A stretch of DNA of 35,247 bases, from positions 1 to 35,247 of the IMG/VR virus record IMGVR_UViG_3300046785_000085. One strand, written 5' to 3'. This DNA is from a virus. Shown here in pieces: positions 23,893 through 31,071 of this stretch. Each line of letters starts with the position of its first letter. Position 1 is the first letter of the stretch. The position numbers and the translations under genes were made by a program. The notes under the pieces are model-generated. The model saw only the letters and a program-made list of their open reading frames with translations, ran no database searches and had not been told where the DNA came from.

Positions 23893-23975
23893 CAGAAACC
23901 CTTTTCCCTACAATAGCATTCGTAGCAAAAACCATGCCGATAAACGGTATCTTCACAATAAAGACAGACACTCAC
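23892..23975 (-). CDS. 27-residue Cys-rich micro-ORF with GTG start
   Basis: Reads MSVCLYCEDTVYRHGFCYEC and continues YCREKGF. Two CxxC pairs 13 residues apart plus one His would form a minimal zinc finger. The GTG overlaps the lipoprotein stop (GTGA), GGAGAGGG lies upstream, and the stop overlaps the next ATG. The finger pattern and coupling make it more credible than its size alone. Confidence 0.55.
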   Translation of the reverse strand: MSVCLYCEDTVYRHGFCYECYCREKGF

Positions 23976-24478
23976 TCTGTCCCTCTCCACTCTCTATATG
24001 TAACAGTATAATTAATTGTTATGTCATAGGTGAAATCAGAGAAGTATAGGTCTGCTGTTCCAATAGAAGGAGCATAGCCGCTAGACCAAAGATAATCATA
24101 TTGAACAATATCGGCATTAAGCCTGTGTGTGTAATTTATGTTTTGAGACACATAACCTCCAACTTCAAAGGTGTAGTTATGGAAAGTTACAGTATTATTA
24201 TCTACTGTGAAACTTAAGTGAGTTACAGTATAGTTACAACTAATTACTTCTAACCATGTTGTTGAATTGCCCAATGTGATTGTAGGTTTAGTTGCATTTT
24301 CATCACCAACCAATACTGTAAAAGAACCTTCTAATGTAGAAGAGTTAGGAATAACTCTATCTTCATCTGTTGGAGGGTCGGGAATAATTTCACCCGCACA
24401 CCCTGATAACATTACTGCTACCAAGAATACTAATCCAAATTCTTTCAGTGTTGTTTGTCTACTATTTTCTTCATTCAT
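23972..24478 (-). CDS. Surface lipoprotein rich in N-glycosylation sites
   Basis: 168 residues. A signal peptide with lipobox LSGC (Cys27) follows a hydrophobic stretch FGLVFLVAVM. The mature part is acidic-Pro linker, then strands such as HLSFTVDNNTVTF, with eight N-x-S/T sequons, the archaeal N-glycosylation signal. It would be lipid-anchored outside the host cell, or exposed on the virion if assembled there. Possible jobs: superinfection exclusion or S-layer or receptor masking. None is shown directly. The ATG overlaps the previous stop. Confidence 0.8.
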   Translation of the reverse strand: MNEENSRQTTLKEFGLVFLVAVMLSGCAGEIIPDPPTDEDRVIPNSSTLEGSFTVLVGDENATKPTITLGNSTTWLEVISCNYTVTHLSFTVDNNTVTFHNYTFEVGGYVSQNINYTHRLNADIVQYDYLWSSGYAPSIGTADLYFSDFTYDITINYTVTYREWRGTE

Positions 24479-24783
24479 TTAAATGCACCTAACCCTTGTT
24501 GCCCGTCTTTCGGATTACCGAAATGCCTTTTAAGTTGTTCTTTCTTTTCCTTTGCTAAATCCTTTTCATGTTGAACTCTCATCATTACATCAAACGCTTT
24601 AGATAATTTCTTATCGTCATTTGTTAATCTAACTAAATCTCCTACATTGTTTTCATAGAGACATTCATCTAATAATTTTCTCATGTAGCAAACTAAATCT
24701 GTAAGTTCATTATTATCTTTAACTAAGGTCTTTACAGCCTTAGCAATATTGTTTGTGTTCTCAACTAATTCTTTACCATCCAT
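24475..24783 (-). CDS. Helical protein of unknown function, 102 residues
   Basis: Almost entirely helical with two likely coiled-coil stretches (KAVKTLVKDNNELTDLV, and a Lys/Glu-rich end before a Gly-rich tail). No motif recognised. The ATG directly follows the JAMM stop (TAAATG) with GGTGA upstream. Confidence 0.6.
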   Translation of the reverse strand: MDGKELVENTNNIAKAVKTLVKDNNELTDLVCYMRKLLDECLYENNVGDLVRLTNDDKKLSKAFDVMMRVQHEKDLAKEKKEQLKRHFGNPKDGQQGLGAFK

Positions 24784-25356
24784 TTATTCTTCACCATCCG
24801 TTGTAGGTTCTATATCATCAAAAATTGTCTGTTGCAATAAACCATAGAAAACTTTCTTTGCAGAATAAGTCCCTTCTTCGTATTGTTCATTATTCATGTT
24901 AACCGCTAGGTATTGATTATCTCCTAATACTACTGCACTCTTCATTATAGGTTGCCATGTGTTAACAGTTCTCCAATCTGTACTGCTTAAGTATGCTTCA
25001 CCGAAAGGATGAGTATGAATCCAACTCTTAATCGGTATTCTCATTGGTGCGCCATTTACTAGTTCGTCTTCATGTCCTTCAAAGGATACAAAGGCAGGTG
25101 TTCCGCTACTAATATACAAATCATCTTTGTCATCTATTACTACTTGAACTTCCATACCATTTAGAACTTCATCAGACATCTTCCAAATAGCGGATAAGAA
25201 CATTTCTGTATCTGCACACGGTCTAATAAAATTAACACCGCCTTCGGTTTTTAGCATATCAGAGTAAACATCTCTAATATGTTGTTTCCAATCAAACTCT
25301 TCCATTGCCTTTTCATTTTCTTCATTATTTATTTCTTCTTTTATTTCTTCTTTCAT
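24784..25356 (-). CDS. JAMM/MPN+ zinc peptidase (deubiquitinase-like)
   Basis: A 190-residue protein. The metal motif is complete: WIHTHPFGEAYLSSTDW, with His114, His116, Ser124 and Asp127, matching H-x-H-x7-S-x2-D. A Glu upstream (Glu51 or Glu93) could be the catalytic acid. The N-terminus is an acidic helix of about 25 residues. JAMM peptidases of archaea and bacteria cut after the Gly-Gly of ubiquitin-like proteins, either maturing them or removing them from targets. An E1-like gene lies 2 genes upstream and a Gly-Gly-Asn-Gln protein about 4 kb upstream in the same strand block. GGGAGGA supports the ATG. Confidence 0.88.
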   Translation of the reverse strand: MKEEIKEEINNEENEKAMEEFDWKQHIRDVYSDMLKTEGGVNFIRPCADTEMFLSAIWKMSDEVLNGMEVQVVIDDKDDLYISSGTPAFVSFEGHEDELVNGAPMRIPIKSWIHTHPFGEAYLSSTDWRTVNTWQPIMKSAVVLGDNQYLAVNMNNEQYEEGTYSAKKVFYGLLQQTIFDDIEPTTDGEE

Positions 25357-25358
25357 TT

Positions 25359-25601
25359 TTATATTCCTCCCATTTGTTCTACCATAAAGTCTTGAGAGTT
25401 CTCAAATTCATGGAATGCTCTATGTCCGGCTATGAAACCACCTGCGTGTCTTTTAGTTCCTAAGAACTTTTCAAGACAAACAGGGCAACATACCTCTACA
25501 ATTTCTGCTTGTTTATAGAAACCATCTGTTGATATTACATTAACTATGTTTCCTACATCTTCTTCTATTAAATCATCTATTTCTGTGTCTTCTTTACTCA
25601 T
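25359..25601 (-). CDS. C2H2-like zinc-finger protein between E1-like and JAMM genes
   Basis: 80 residues, acidic first 20, then strands and a CPVC...HAGGF...GHRAFHEF finger (two Cys, then His residues). It ends in ...MGGI. The two Gly codons are part of the next gene's ribosome site (GGGAGGA), so the Gly-Gly end may not be meaningful. The start overlaps the E1-like stop by 4 bases, with GGTGGTGA upstream. A target adaptor for the modifier system is possible but unproven. Confidence 0.65.
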   Translation of the reverse strand: MSKEDTEIDDLIEEDVGNIVNVISTDGFYKQAEIVEVCCPVCLEKFLGTKRHAGGFIAGHRAFHEFENSQDFMVEQMGGI

Positions 25602-26227
25602 ACATTCACCACCATTTTGTCTGCTACGTCATTATTATCATTGAACCAACGTTGAATCCACTGTGTCGCAATACCCGCTATGGCAATGTGCATAGTACTA
25701 ATATCTTTAGCCGAACCATCCCAATCACCACCTTGACAACTGAATGAACCTTCAGCACCGACAAGTAAATCGGGTATTAGAATTGGATTGACCTTGTAGG
25801 AAATCAATACTCCGTTCCTACCTTGCGCTCTAAGGTCTAACCACTTAACAGGACTGTCTTCACCATGACCTACTTTATACATTAGTTTTCTTGCTGCTAA
25901 ATTATCTACACAACAAACAACTAAATCATATTTCTTTTCAGTTAATTGTTTTGCTGTAAGTACTTGATGTTCTCTTGTATCTGTTATTGCAGGTTGTATT
26001 CCTATTTTGTTACCAAGCACTTTTACTTTGGCTTTACCAATATCTTCTACACTAAAGTTTTGATAGGATAGGTTCTTTTCTTCTACCTTATCATCATCGT
26101 AGATTGTAATATCATACAATGCCTGTCTTCCTTCGCTAATTCTTTCTAGGAAAGATGCTAGGTAACTACCTATTCCACCTGCTCCAATTATCAATAATTT
26201 TCTTTGTTTTAATTTCTTTGTTTTCAT
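25598..26227 (-). CDS. E1-like adenylating enzyme (ThiF/MoeB/UbaA family)
   Basis: A 209-residue protein. It has the nucleotide loop LIIGAGGIGSYLA (12-24), the acidic strand IYDDDKVEEKNLSYQ (42-56), DIGKAKV (62-68) with the conserved Lys, and CCVDN at 105-109. Cys164 (GSFSCQGG) lies near the position of the catalytic Cys, just before the last helix. In most E1-like proteins N-L-x-R-Q follows the acidic strand; here the Arg is Tyr (NLSYQ). It would adenylate the Gly-Gly end of a ubiquitin-like or ThiS-like protein. It is short: only the adenylation domain, no E2-recruiting domain. Confidence 0.88.
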   Translation of the reverse strand: MKTKKLKQRKLLIIGAGGIGSYLASFLERISEGRQALYDITIYDDDKVEEKNLSYQNFSVEDIGKAKVKVLGNKIGIQPAITDTREHQVLTAKQLTEKKYDLVVCCVDNLAARKLMYKVGHGEDSPVKWLDLRAQGRNGVLISYKVNPILIPDLLVGAEGSFSCQGGDWDGSAKDISTMHIAIAGIATQWIQRWFNDNNDVADKMVVNV

Positions 26228-26508
26228 TCTAATTCCTCTTTTTCATATATTTCTTTTGGTTCTGTTTCAGAAAGAGACAAGTGATATTCTCGTTCTGTTT
26301 CCCATAAGTTTGTAAAGATTAGTAGTTCTTTATCTGTAACAGTAGCGGTAAAAATAGTGCCGCTTTGCATATGAATATCTAATTCATACTTTGCCTTAGA
26401 CAAGACCCCTTTCTTTGCTATTTCTCTTATGGAAAAAGCAGTACAATAATTAATATCTATTGTAGTTCTTCCTGTTGTTGTTTCCATTGTCATTTTTCTT
26501 CTTATCAT
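26224..26508 (-). CDS. Unknown beta-rich protein next to the E1-like gene
   Basis: 94 residues. Strands: TTIDINYCTAFSI, KYELDIHMQSGTIFTATV, then a helix and an acidic end. No Gly-Gly end and no zinc motif. Four-base overlap with the E1-like gene suggests joint expression. Whether it belongs to the modifier system is open. GGAG lies 9 bases before the ATG. Confidence 0.6.
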   Translation of the reverse strand: MIRRKMTMETTTGRTTIDINYCTAFSIREIAKKGVLSKAKYELDIHMQSGTIFTATVTDKELLIFTNLWETEREYHLSLSETEPKEIYEKEELE

Positions 26509-26509
26509 T

Positions 26510-27439
26510 TTATCTTACTCCATTCATTATATTTTTTGTTGTATAAGACCTTAATTTATTCTTATTTAAATTAAGATTATTACACATTTTTCTTGCTTTT
26601 TCTCTTATTGTTACTTCACTAACTGTACTGCAATCTGCAAGTCCTAGTTGTGTAATACTTCGTGAATTGTAGTTCTGTCCTACAATCCATAATGCTGCTA
26701 CTATATCACTAGTAGTAAAGGTTAAATCAAAATTGTCATAAGATTGTTTTGCATAATCCACAAAATTATAACAATCCATTCTAATATCCCCTTCTATCTT
26801 TTCTTTAAATCTAGTTTTTTCTCTAGAGTTTAGTTTATCTATAATACTAGAAACCATTTCGTCTGTATTTAGTTGACTAAATATGTGCGGTTTACCAAAC
26901 TTTCTAGTTACTCTTTTAGTAGTTCTCATAATATTCTTTATTGGAACTTTAGTTCTCTTAGAGTAATCTTTGAGAGAGACGGGAACTCCTCTTTCTTTTA
27001 GTACATAATATACAATACCTGCTGCTACATCATCTAAAGGTAAACCTCTAACTAAATGTTCATCTTTTAATATTCTATATTTTTTAATAACTTCGTTTTT
27101 TAATTTACCGCCATTGTAATATGAAAGATAAATACCCGTAGCAACTAATACTTTATTTTCTGAATCATTATGATTAATTCTTATATTGTTTGTTATCAAA
27201 CTATAATCAGTTTTACTTTTAACATCCTTCCTTTGAATAATAGAACCTAATTTACTTAGGTCACTAGTTCTAGAGTAAACCCCTCCGCTACCACTTTTAC
27301 CATCATCTTGAATAAAAATAGTTTTAGTAGTTTCTTCAAATATATTTACTGATAATATCAAACCACAATCAGCACAAATAGTTTCACCCATTCTTTCATC
27401 GAAAGTTGTAGTGGTGCAATTACATTCAACACATTTCAT
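26510..27439 (-). CDS. tfb: Transcription factor B (TFIIB-like)
   Basis: A 309-residue protein. The N-terminal zinc ribbon is CVECNC ... CADCGLIL (residues 3-29), followed by a B-finger-like linker and two cyclin folds (about 90-200 and 205-305). The length is normal for archaeal TFB. It would join TBP at promoters with the BRE element and recruit host RNA polymerase, redirecting it to viral promoters. The TATA-like box at 4857-4864 fits this system. A 28-residue Cys-rich ORF overlaps its start (ATGA). A host-derived origin is likely. Confidence 0.95.
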   Translation of the reverse strand: MKCVECNCTTTTFDERMGETICADCGLILSVNIFEETTKTIFIQDDGKSGSGGVYSRTSDLSKLGSIIQRKDVKSKTDYSLITNNIRINHNDSENKVLVATGIYLSYYNGGKLKNEVIKKYRILKDEHLVRGLPLDDVAAGIVYYVLKERGVPVSLKDYSKRTKVPIKNIMRTTKRVTRKFGKPHIFSQLNTDEMVSSIIDKLNSREKTRFKEKIEGDIRMDCYNFVDYAKQSYDNFDLTFTTSDIVAALWIVGQNYNSRSITQLGLADCSTVSEVTIREKARKMCNNLNLNKNKLRSYTTKNIMNGVR

Positions 27440-27522
27440 TTCATCACCATTATCCTACAACAATCGCCATCTTTGACCCGAAGGTCGCCTAGTTCTTTTT
27501 TACATTTATTACATATTTTCAT
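27436..27522 (-). CDS. 28-residue Cys-rich micro-ORF in the TFB leader
   Basis: Begins MKICNKCKKELGDLRVKDGD and ends CCRIMVMK, with CxxC and CC 17 residues apart. GGAG lies upstream, its start follows the preceding stop directly, and its end overlaps the TFB ATG. A hairpin with a UUCG loop lies inside it (27475-27486). It may tune TFB translation, encode a tiny metal-binding protein, or both. Confidence 0.5.
   Translation of the reverse strand: MKICNKCKKELGDLRVKDGDCCRIMVMK
27475..27486 (-). promoter_or_regulatory. cUUCGg tetraloop hairpin upstream of TFB
   Basis: The minus strand reads GACC-TTCG-GGTC: a 4-base-pair stem closed by the especially stable C(UUCG)G loop, about 35 bases before the TFB ATG and inside the micro-ORF. 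It stands out in AT-rich DNA. It may affect ribosome transit or mRNA stability. Confidence 0.4.
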
Positions 27523-28932
27523 TTAATTATTCTCCTTCATTCTTTTCTTGTGTAAGTATTCGTCACATTTTATCTGAGACCAATGGTTTAACTTACTTCT
27601 ATCTAATCTAGGCATAACCTTTTCACCACTTCTTAATTCATCTGTTATTAACGGTTTAATTGTGTATAAATGATGTGCTGCTACATCTTCGTTTATCAAA
27701 GCCAACGCCCTTGCTGTCAGTTGGTCTCCGATACTAGCACCTTTAGAAACGTTGTCAATACAAATAGAACCGGAAAGTTTCATACCGTGCCAACTCCGAT
27801 TACCTCTTTCTGTTTCATCAGAAAAACCAACAATCTGATGTGTAGAAACATCTTGATTACCTCTTTTCATACCATCACCTGTATAGGTAATGACCCAATC
27901 AGAATATTTACCATGAACAAACAACGCTTTATTCTTAGGATTTTTAAATTGTACGAAGTCAATCTGAGGAGTTTCTGCTGCAATATCAAATAGTAATTTG
28001 GTTGCTCTATCTTCCACAATATCAGAAGTTCTATGTTGTAGTAGCCATTGTTTCATTTTTTCTAATTCAGTTCTTGTTGGTGGACTACCCATTAATTCAG
28101 TCCAGAGGAACTCATTAGTTACCCCTATATTCCATTTCTTACTTCTTTTCTTATTGAACTTAAAGTAATCAATAAAGGTATTTAATTCCTTAACCGATAA
28201 TACCCCCCAAGTACTATCAGATATTTCTAATACACATTCCTTGTCGCTTATTAATTTGGTATTAATAACAACATCAGTCTTACGGAAGTTTTCAGAAAAA
28301 TGATATGGTGTTCTATTTTCTAAGGCATAAAGAACATTATGAGGAAAGGTAGTTACCTTTTTCAAATATTCACGCATTTGAACTGAACTTCTAGATAAAG
28401 AACCTCTTATAATTATTTTACCTATTGCGTTAACAATATCTGTTTTGTTTTTAGCAATAGTGTTCATGTAGTATCTATTATTTGTCCTACCATAAATTAT
28501 ACGAACATTACCATCAAAATACTTGAAAGTAATACTATTCATAAAATCTTCTTTATCTCTATCCCAATCTTTCGTAGGGAAAAGTCTCCTTTCGATTTCT
28601 CTAGAAACTGTTCTAAGAACAGGGTCAACACCCGAAGAAACGTTATTCATTGTAACAGAAGGACAATTGATACAATGTTCACCAAACTTATTTAGACTCT
28701 TACTTGAGTATTTGAACACTTTACTATCTCTCATTTCTTGTCTAGTTGCTATGTGAGTTCCACCAAGTAATCCTAATTTTTTTCTATTTTTAGAAGTCGC
28801 TTCTTTGTCAAGAGTACTAGAGTAGAAAAACCTATATTTATGTTTTTGTCTGCTTGTTATTCTAAGTAAGAAACTAGATGTAATTTCATTTCCACCATCA
28901 CCTACTGTCGGTATTATAAACTTTATTTTCAT
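27523..28932 (-). CDS. Large protein of unknown function, 469 residues
   Basis: Begins MKIKFIIPTVGDGGNEITSS. Mixed alpha/beta and basic in the first 250 residues, with one Cys pair (HCINCPSV). The last 120 residues contain Gly/Asp-rich strands (VITYTGDGMKRGN, FSDETERGNRSWHGMKLSG). No signal peptide, membrane helix or P-loop. I do not recognise the family. It is the largest unidentified protein here, directly before TFB in the transcript. GGAGCGA precedes the ATG, and it overlaps the upstream gene by 35 bases. Confidence 0.75.
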   Translation of the reverse strand: MKIKFIIPTVGDGGNEITSSFLLRITSRQKHKYRFFYSSTLDKEATSKNRKKLGLLGGTHIATRQEMRDSKVFKYSSKSLNKFGEHCINCPSVTMNNVSSGVDPVLRTVSREIERRLFPTKDWDRDKEDFMNSITFKYFDGNVRIIYGRTNNRYYMNTIAKNKTDIVNAIGKIIIRGSLSRSSVQMREYLKKVTTFPHNVLYALENRTPYHFSENFRKTDVVINTKLISDKECVLEISDSTWGVLSVKELNTFIDYFKFNKKRSKKWNIGVTNEFLWTELMGSPPTRTELEKMKQWLLQHRTSDIVEDRATKLLFDIAAETPQIDFVQFKNPKNKALFVHGKYSDWVITYTGDGMKRGNQDVSTHQIVGFSDETERGNRSWHGMKLSGSICIDNVSKGASIGDQLTARALALINEDVAAHHLYTIKPLITDELRSGEKVMPRLDRSKLNHWSQIKCDEYLHKKRMKENN

Positions 28933-29218
28933 TTTTTTCGCTCCATTTGTTTTCTTTATTATTTTTAATTTGTTTTGTTGAATAGTAGATAAAATCGCGT
29001 AATTCTTCTACTGTTTTGATTGTTGAGTTGCCATGAACAATATGACTAACTATGCTATACCATAATAATTTATATGATATTTTTTTAGTCTCCCTTCTCC
29101 AAAAGGAATACCAAAGGTCTCTTTTATTACCCGCACCTTTTATTGTGTTTAGTAAATCTTTACTACAAAGAAGAACATATTCTTCATCGGGTTTATTCTT
29201 GTTGTAATAATCCATCAT
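28898..29218 (-). CDS. Unknown helical, aromatic-rich protein, 106 residues
   Basis: Contains RDLWYSFWRRETKKISYKLL and a Lys/Asn-rich end. Largely helical, basic, no known motif. The end overlaps the start of the large unknown gene by 35 bases. The start may be either of two adjacent ATGs. Confidence 0.6.
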   Translation of the reverse strand: MMDYYNKNKPDEEYVLLCSKDLLNTIKGAGNKRDLWYSFWRRETKKISYKLLWYSIVSHIVHGNSTIKTVEELRDFIYYSTKQIKNNKENKWSEKNENKVYNTDSR

Positions 29219-29221
29219 TCT

Positions 29222-29425
29222 TCACTTTTTTTTCATGTGTATTTTACAGTAATCACTACCTCTATATTTTCTAATTTTACATTTTTCATTTTTACTTGTA
29301 ATGCCCTTACACCTTTCTTCCATTGGTGGATTACGCATACAAGAAAAACATAAATTAGTTGTAGAATTTTTCCTTGCGGTATGATTTCTTGTTCCTAGTT
29401 TTTTATTACAATTTCTACATTTCAT
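29222..29425 (-). CDS. Zinc-binding protein with C-terminal C-x-H finger, 67 residues
   Basis: From ATG 29425 (GGATGGAAT upstream). Two metal sites: CRNC ... CFSC in the first half, and CKGITSKNEKCKIR...YCKIH in the second. The latter fits the 'C.giT..g.kCk......yC..H' finger common in viruses and plasmids. The earlier in-frame ATG at 29476 would add 17 residues without a good ribosome site. Role unknown, possibly nucleic-acid binding. Confidence 0.65.
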   Translation of the reverse strand: MKCRNCNKKLGTRNHTARKNSTTNLCFSCMRNPPMEERCKGITSKNEKCKIRKYRGSDYCKIHMKKK

Positions 29426-29570
29426 TTTTATTCCATCCTTTTTTTTTTGATAGGCTTCCCACCTATCTGATAACATCTCCCGTTATTGGGACTACTAACA
29501 TTAACATATAGTAATTACCGATAGACATTATATTCTATGGTAAGATAAGATGTAAGACATCTTGACTGAC
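29426..29570. other. Intergenic gap with two hairpins, possible promoter zone
   Basis: About 145 bases with no clear gene. It holds the inverted repeats AAGATGT/ACATCTT (29547-29563, 3-base loop) and GATAGG/CCTATC (29449-29467). On the minus strand the first follows the Ubl gene, so it may be a processing or weak termination site. AT-rich stretches such as AGAATATAATG and CTATATG between them could hold a TATA box for genes from 29.4 kb leftward. No single element is convincing. Confidence 0.4.
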
Positions 29571-29774
29571 TTATTGGTTTCCGCCAACTATTGCTTGTAC
29601 TAGATTGACAGATTCAACATCATCCCAATTAATATCGTTAACAGATTCACGGCTAACCATGTCTCCGTCAACATATACCCAATGGGTTGGGTGTTCTGCC
29701 AACTGTTCAATCATTTCAGATGCATTAACATCTAAATCAGTATGTCCTGTTTCATTCATTATTCTCAATTTCAT
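29571..29774 (-). CDS. Ubiquitin-like / ThiS-like beta-grasp protein ending Gly-Gly-Asn-Gln
   Basis: A 67-residue protein from ATG 29774 (GGAAGTAAT upstream; the longer frame to 29804 lacks a ribosome site). Order of elements: beta hairpin MKLRIMNETGHTDLDV, helix ASEMIEQLAEH, strand HWVYVDGDMV, then DVESVNLVQAIVGGNQ. This is the ubiquitin/ThiS/Urm1/SAMP pattern, where 'D.V.lv..i.GG' closes the fold. The two Gly (64-65) are followed by Asn-Gln, so the end must be trimmed before an E1-like enzyme could adenylate it. JAMM peptidases do this. A JAMM and an E1-like gene are 4-5 kb away on the same strand. It could be a protein modifier or a sulfur carrier. Confidence 0.75.
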   Translation of the reverse strand: MKLRIMNETGHTDLDVNASEMIEQLAEHPTHWVYVDGDMVSRESVNDINWDDVESVNLVQAIVGGNQ

Positions 29775-29810
29775 TTTTATTACTTCCTTTTTTTTTGGTT
29801 TCAACTATGT

Positions 29811-30071
29811 TCAAGACTGTGTTGATTGTCTTTGTTGCTGCAATGTTGTTTCTAATTGCGAGATGTAAGATTTTAACTCTTTCTTATCACCAAGCAATTG
29901 TATTTGCATTGCTTCATAAACTTCCATCTTTTGACGGAAGTCTTGAATTGTTTTCTCAAGATTTTGAGCGTATGTTAAAAGATTTGTGTAATCTCCTTTC
30001 ATGCTCTCAATAATCTGCTCGCTAGTTATTTCCGGTTGTTTTTCTTCTTTCTTTTCTTTCTTTTTAGCCAT
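29811..30071 (-). CDS. Coiled-coil protein, 86 residues
   Basis: Starts at MAKKKEKKEE (ATG 30071, GAGGTG 7 bases upstream), then a long helix with heptad pattern (NLLTYAQNLEKTIQDFRQKM, later LKSYISQLETTLQQQRQ). The Lys/Glu-rich N-terminus is probably disordered. Lies directly before the Ubl gene. Prefoldin-like or structural role possible; unknown. Confidence 0.65.
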   Translation of the reverse strand: MAKKKEKKEEKQPEITSEQIIESMKGDYTNLLTYAQNLEKTIQDFRQKMEVYEAMQIQLLGDKKELKSYISQLETTLQQQRQSTQS

Positions 30072-31071
30072 TTTCATGCACCTCGTCATCTCCTAAGAGA
30101 ACATCATTACGTCTTTGTAAGATATTAATAAGACTATCGCATTGTTTAGGTGAAGGTCTCTCCATTCTAACAACTCTTCTTCTCATATCTCTTAGAAATC
30201 TTCTTTCCCAATTATTTTGGGCTTCGCCTGTTGTAAAGGGTCTAATGCCGAAGTATCTGCAACCTTGTAGGAATTGCAATTGATTAATATCTTCTTCATT
30301 AGTTTGAATAACTGCATCACGGATGTGTTTTTCTAACATATTAAGTTCTTGAATCCTAGAAGAATCTTTTTCATCTTCCTTAAGAATCCGTTGTTTTATT
30401 TCAGATAGTTTAGAATTAAAGAAAAATAAATCTCCCATAAGTTTATCATTCGGTGTTCCTCTTTTAGAGTCTCTCTGTCTTTTATTATTGTCGGGATGAT
30501 TCCATCTCCAAACAATAGAGGCCATTTCATATTGAGGGTCTGTTATATCAAAACCATTACCACTTTTACGGATAAAAGTTTCCGGTCTATATTCTTTCAA
30601 GGTTTCGTCCCAATATGTTTTACCTGTTTTCTTGACGTTAATTCTCAAATCAAAATCCTTTATATTATTAAATAATCTTTTAAACATCTCTCCGTTTTCT
30701 TCCCACCAAGCATCTTTTATTAAAGTTTGAACAGCATTTTGCTTCCATTCTTCAATCATCTTTTCAGTGATAGTTCTTCTATCAATTTTTAATTTCTCTT
30801 CCATGTGTCGAAGAACCATCCAATTGTTGATACAAGTTGAACCTACAATTTCTAATGTTCCATTCTCAGTATTCTCAATTTCAAAATGATAAACTATATC
30901 ATGTCCACAAAGACAAGAATTAGGATGTCCTGAAACATGATTCCTTGTGCTTTCACTAGAAGATTCTCTCCAAACATTTCCTGTAATTCTCCATTCTTTC
31001 TTTGCTTCTTCGTAGTCATCGGAATTAGATAATTCTAGTAACTTGTTAGTTAATCTACTATAAGTAGCCAT
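30064..31071 (-). CDS. Zinc-site protein of unknown function (C-x-C-G ... G-S-x-C type), 335 residues
   Basis: The N-terminal domain has SCLCGHDIVYHFEIEN ... IVGSTCINNW (Cys53, Cys55, His57, Cys80). I know this 'C.CG..i....i.N...g....vGs.Ci' pattern from phage and giant-virus proteins of unknown role. A long helical, basic middle and an Arg-rich C-terminal part (RRFLRDMRRRVVRMERPS) suggest nucleic-acid contact. The end SPKQCDSLINIL resembles helices of proteins annotated only as hypothetical. The start overlaps the preceding stop (TAATG). Confidence 0.65.
   Translation of the reverse strand: MATYSRLTNKLLELSNSDDYEEAKKEWRITGNVWRESSSESTRNHVSGHPNSCLCGHDIVYHFEIENTENGTLEIVGSTCINNWMVLRHMEEKLKIDRRTITEKMIEEWKQNAVQTLIKDAWWEENGEMFKRLFNNIKDFDLRINVKKTGKTYWDETLKEYRPETFIRKSGNGFDITDPQYEMASIVWRWNHPDNNKRQRDSKRGTPNDKLMGDLFFFNSKLSEIKQRILKEDEKDSSRIQELNMLEKHIRDAVIQTNEEDINQLQFLQGCRYFGIRPFTTGEAQNNWERRFLRDMRRRVVRMERPSPKQCDSLINILQRRNDVLLGDDEVHENG

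Noticed and set aside
25359-25601. Zinc-finger protein ending M-G-G-I as a second ubiquitin-like modifier
   Set aside because: The two Gly codons are the ribosome site (GGGAGGA) of the next gene, and the protein has a zinc-finger rather than beta-grasp pattern. It is kept only as a neighbour of the modifier genes.
29449-29467. GATAGG/CCTATC hairpin as a terminator
   Set aside because: On the minus strand, where transcription runs, it is followed by an A-tract, not a U-tract. No plus-strand gene precedes it.
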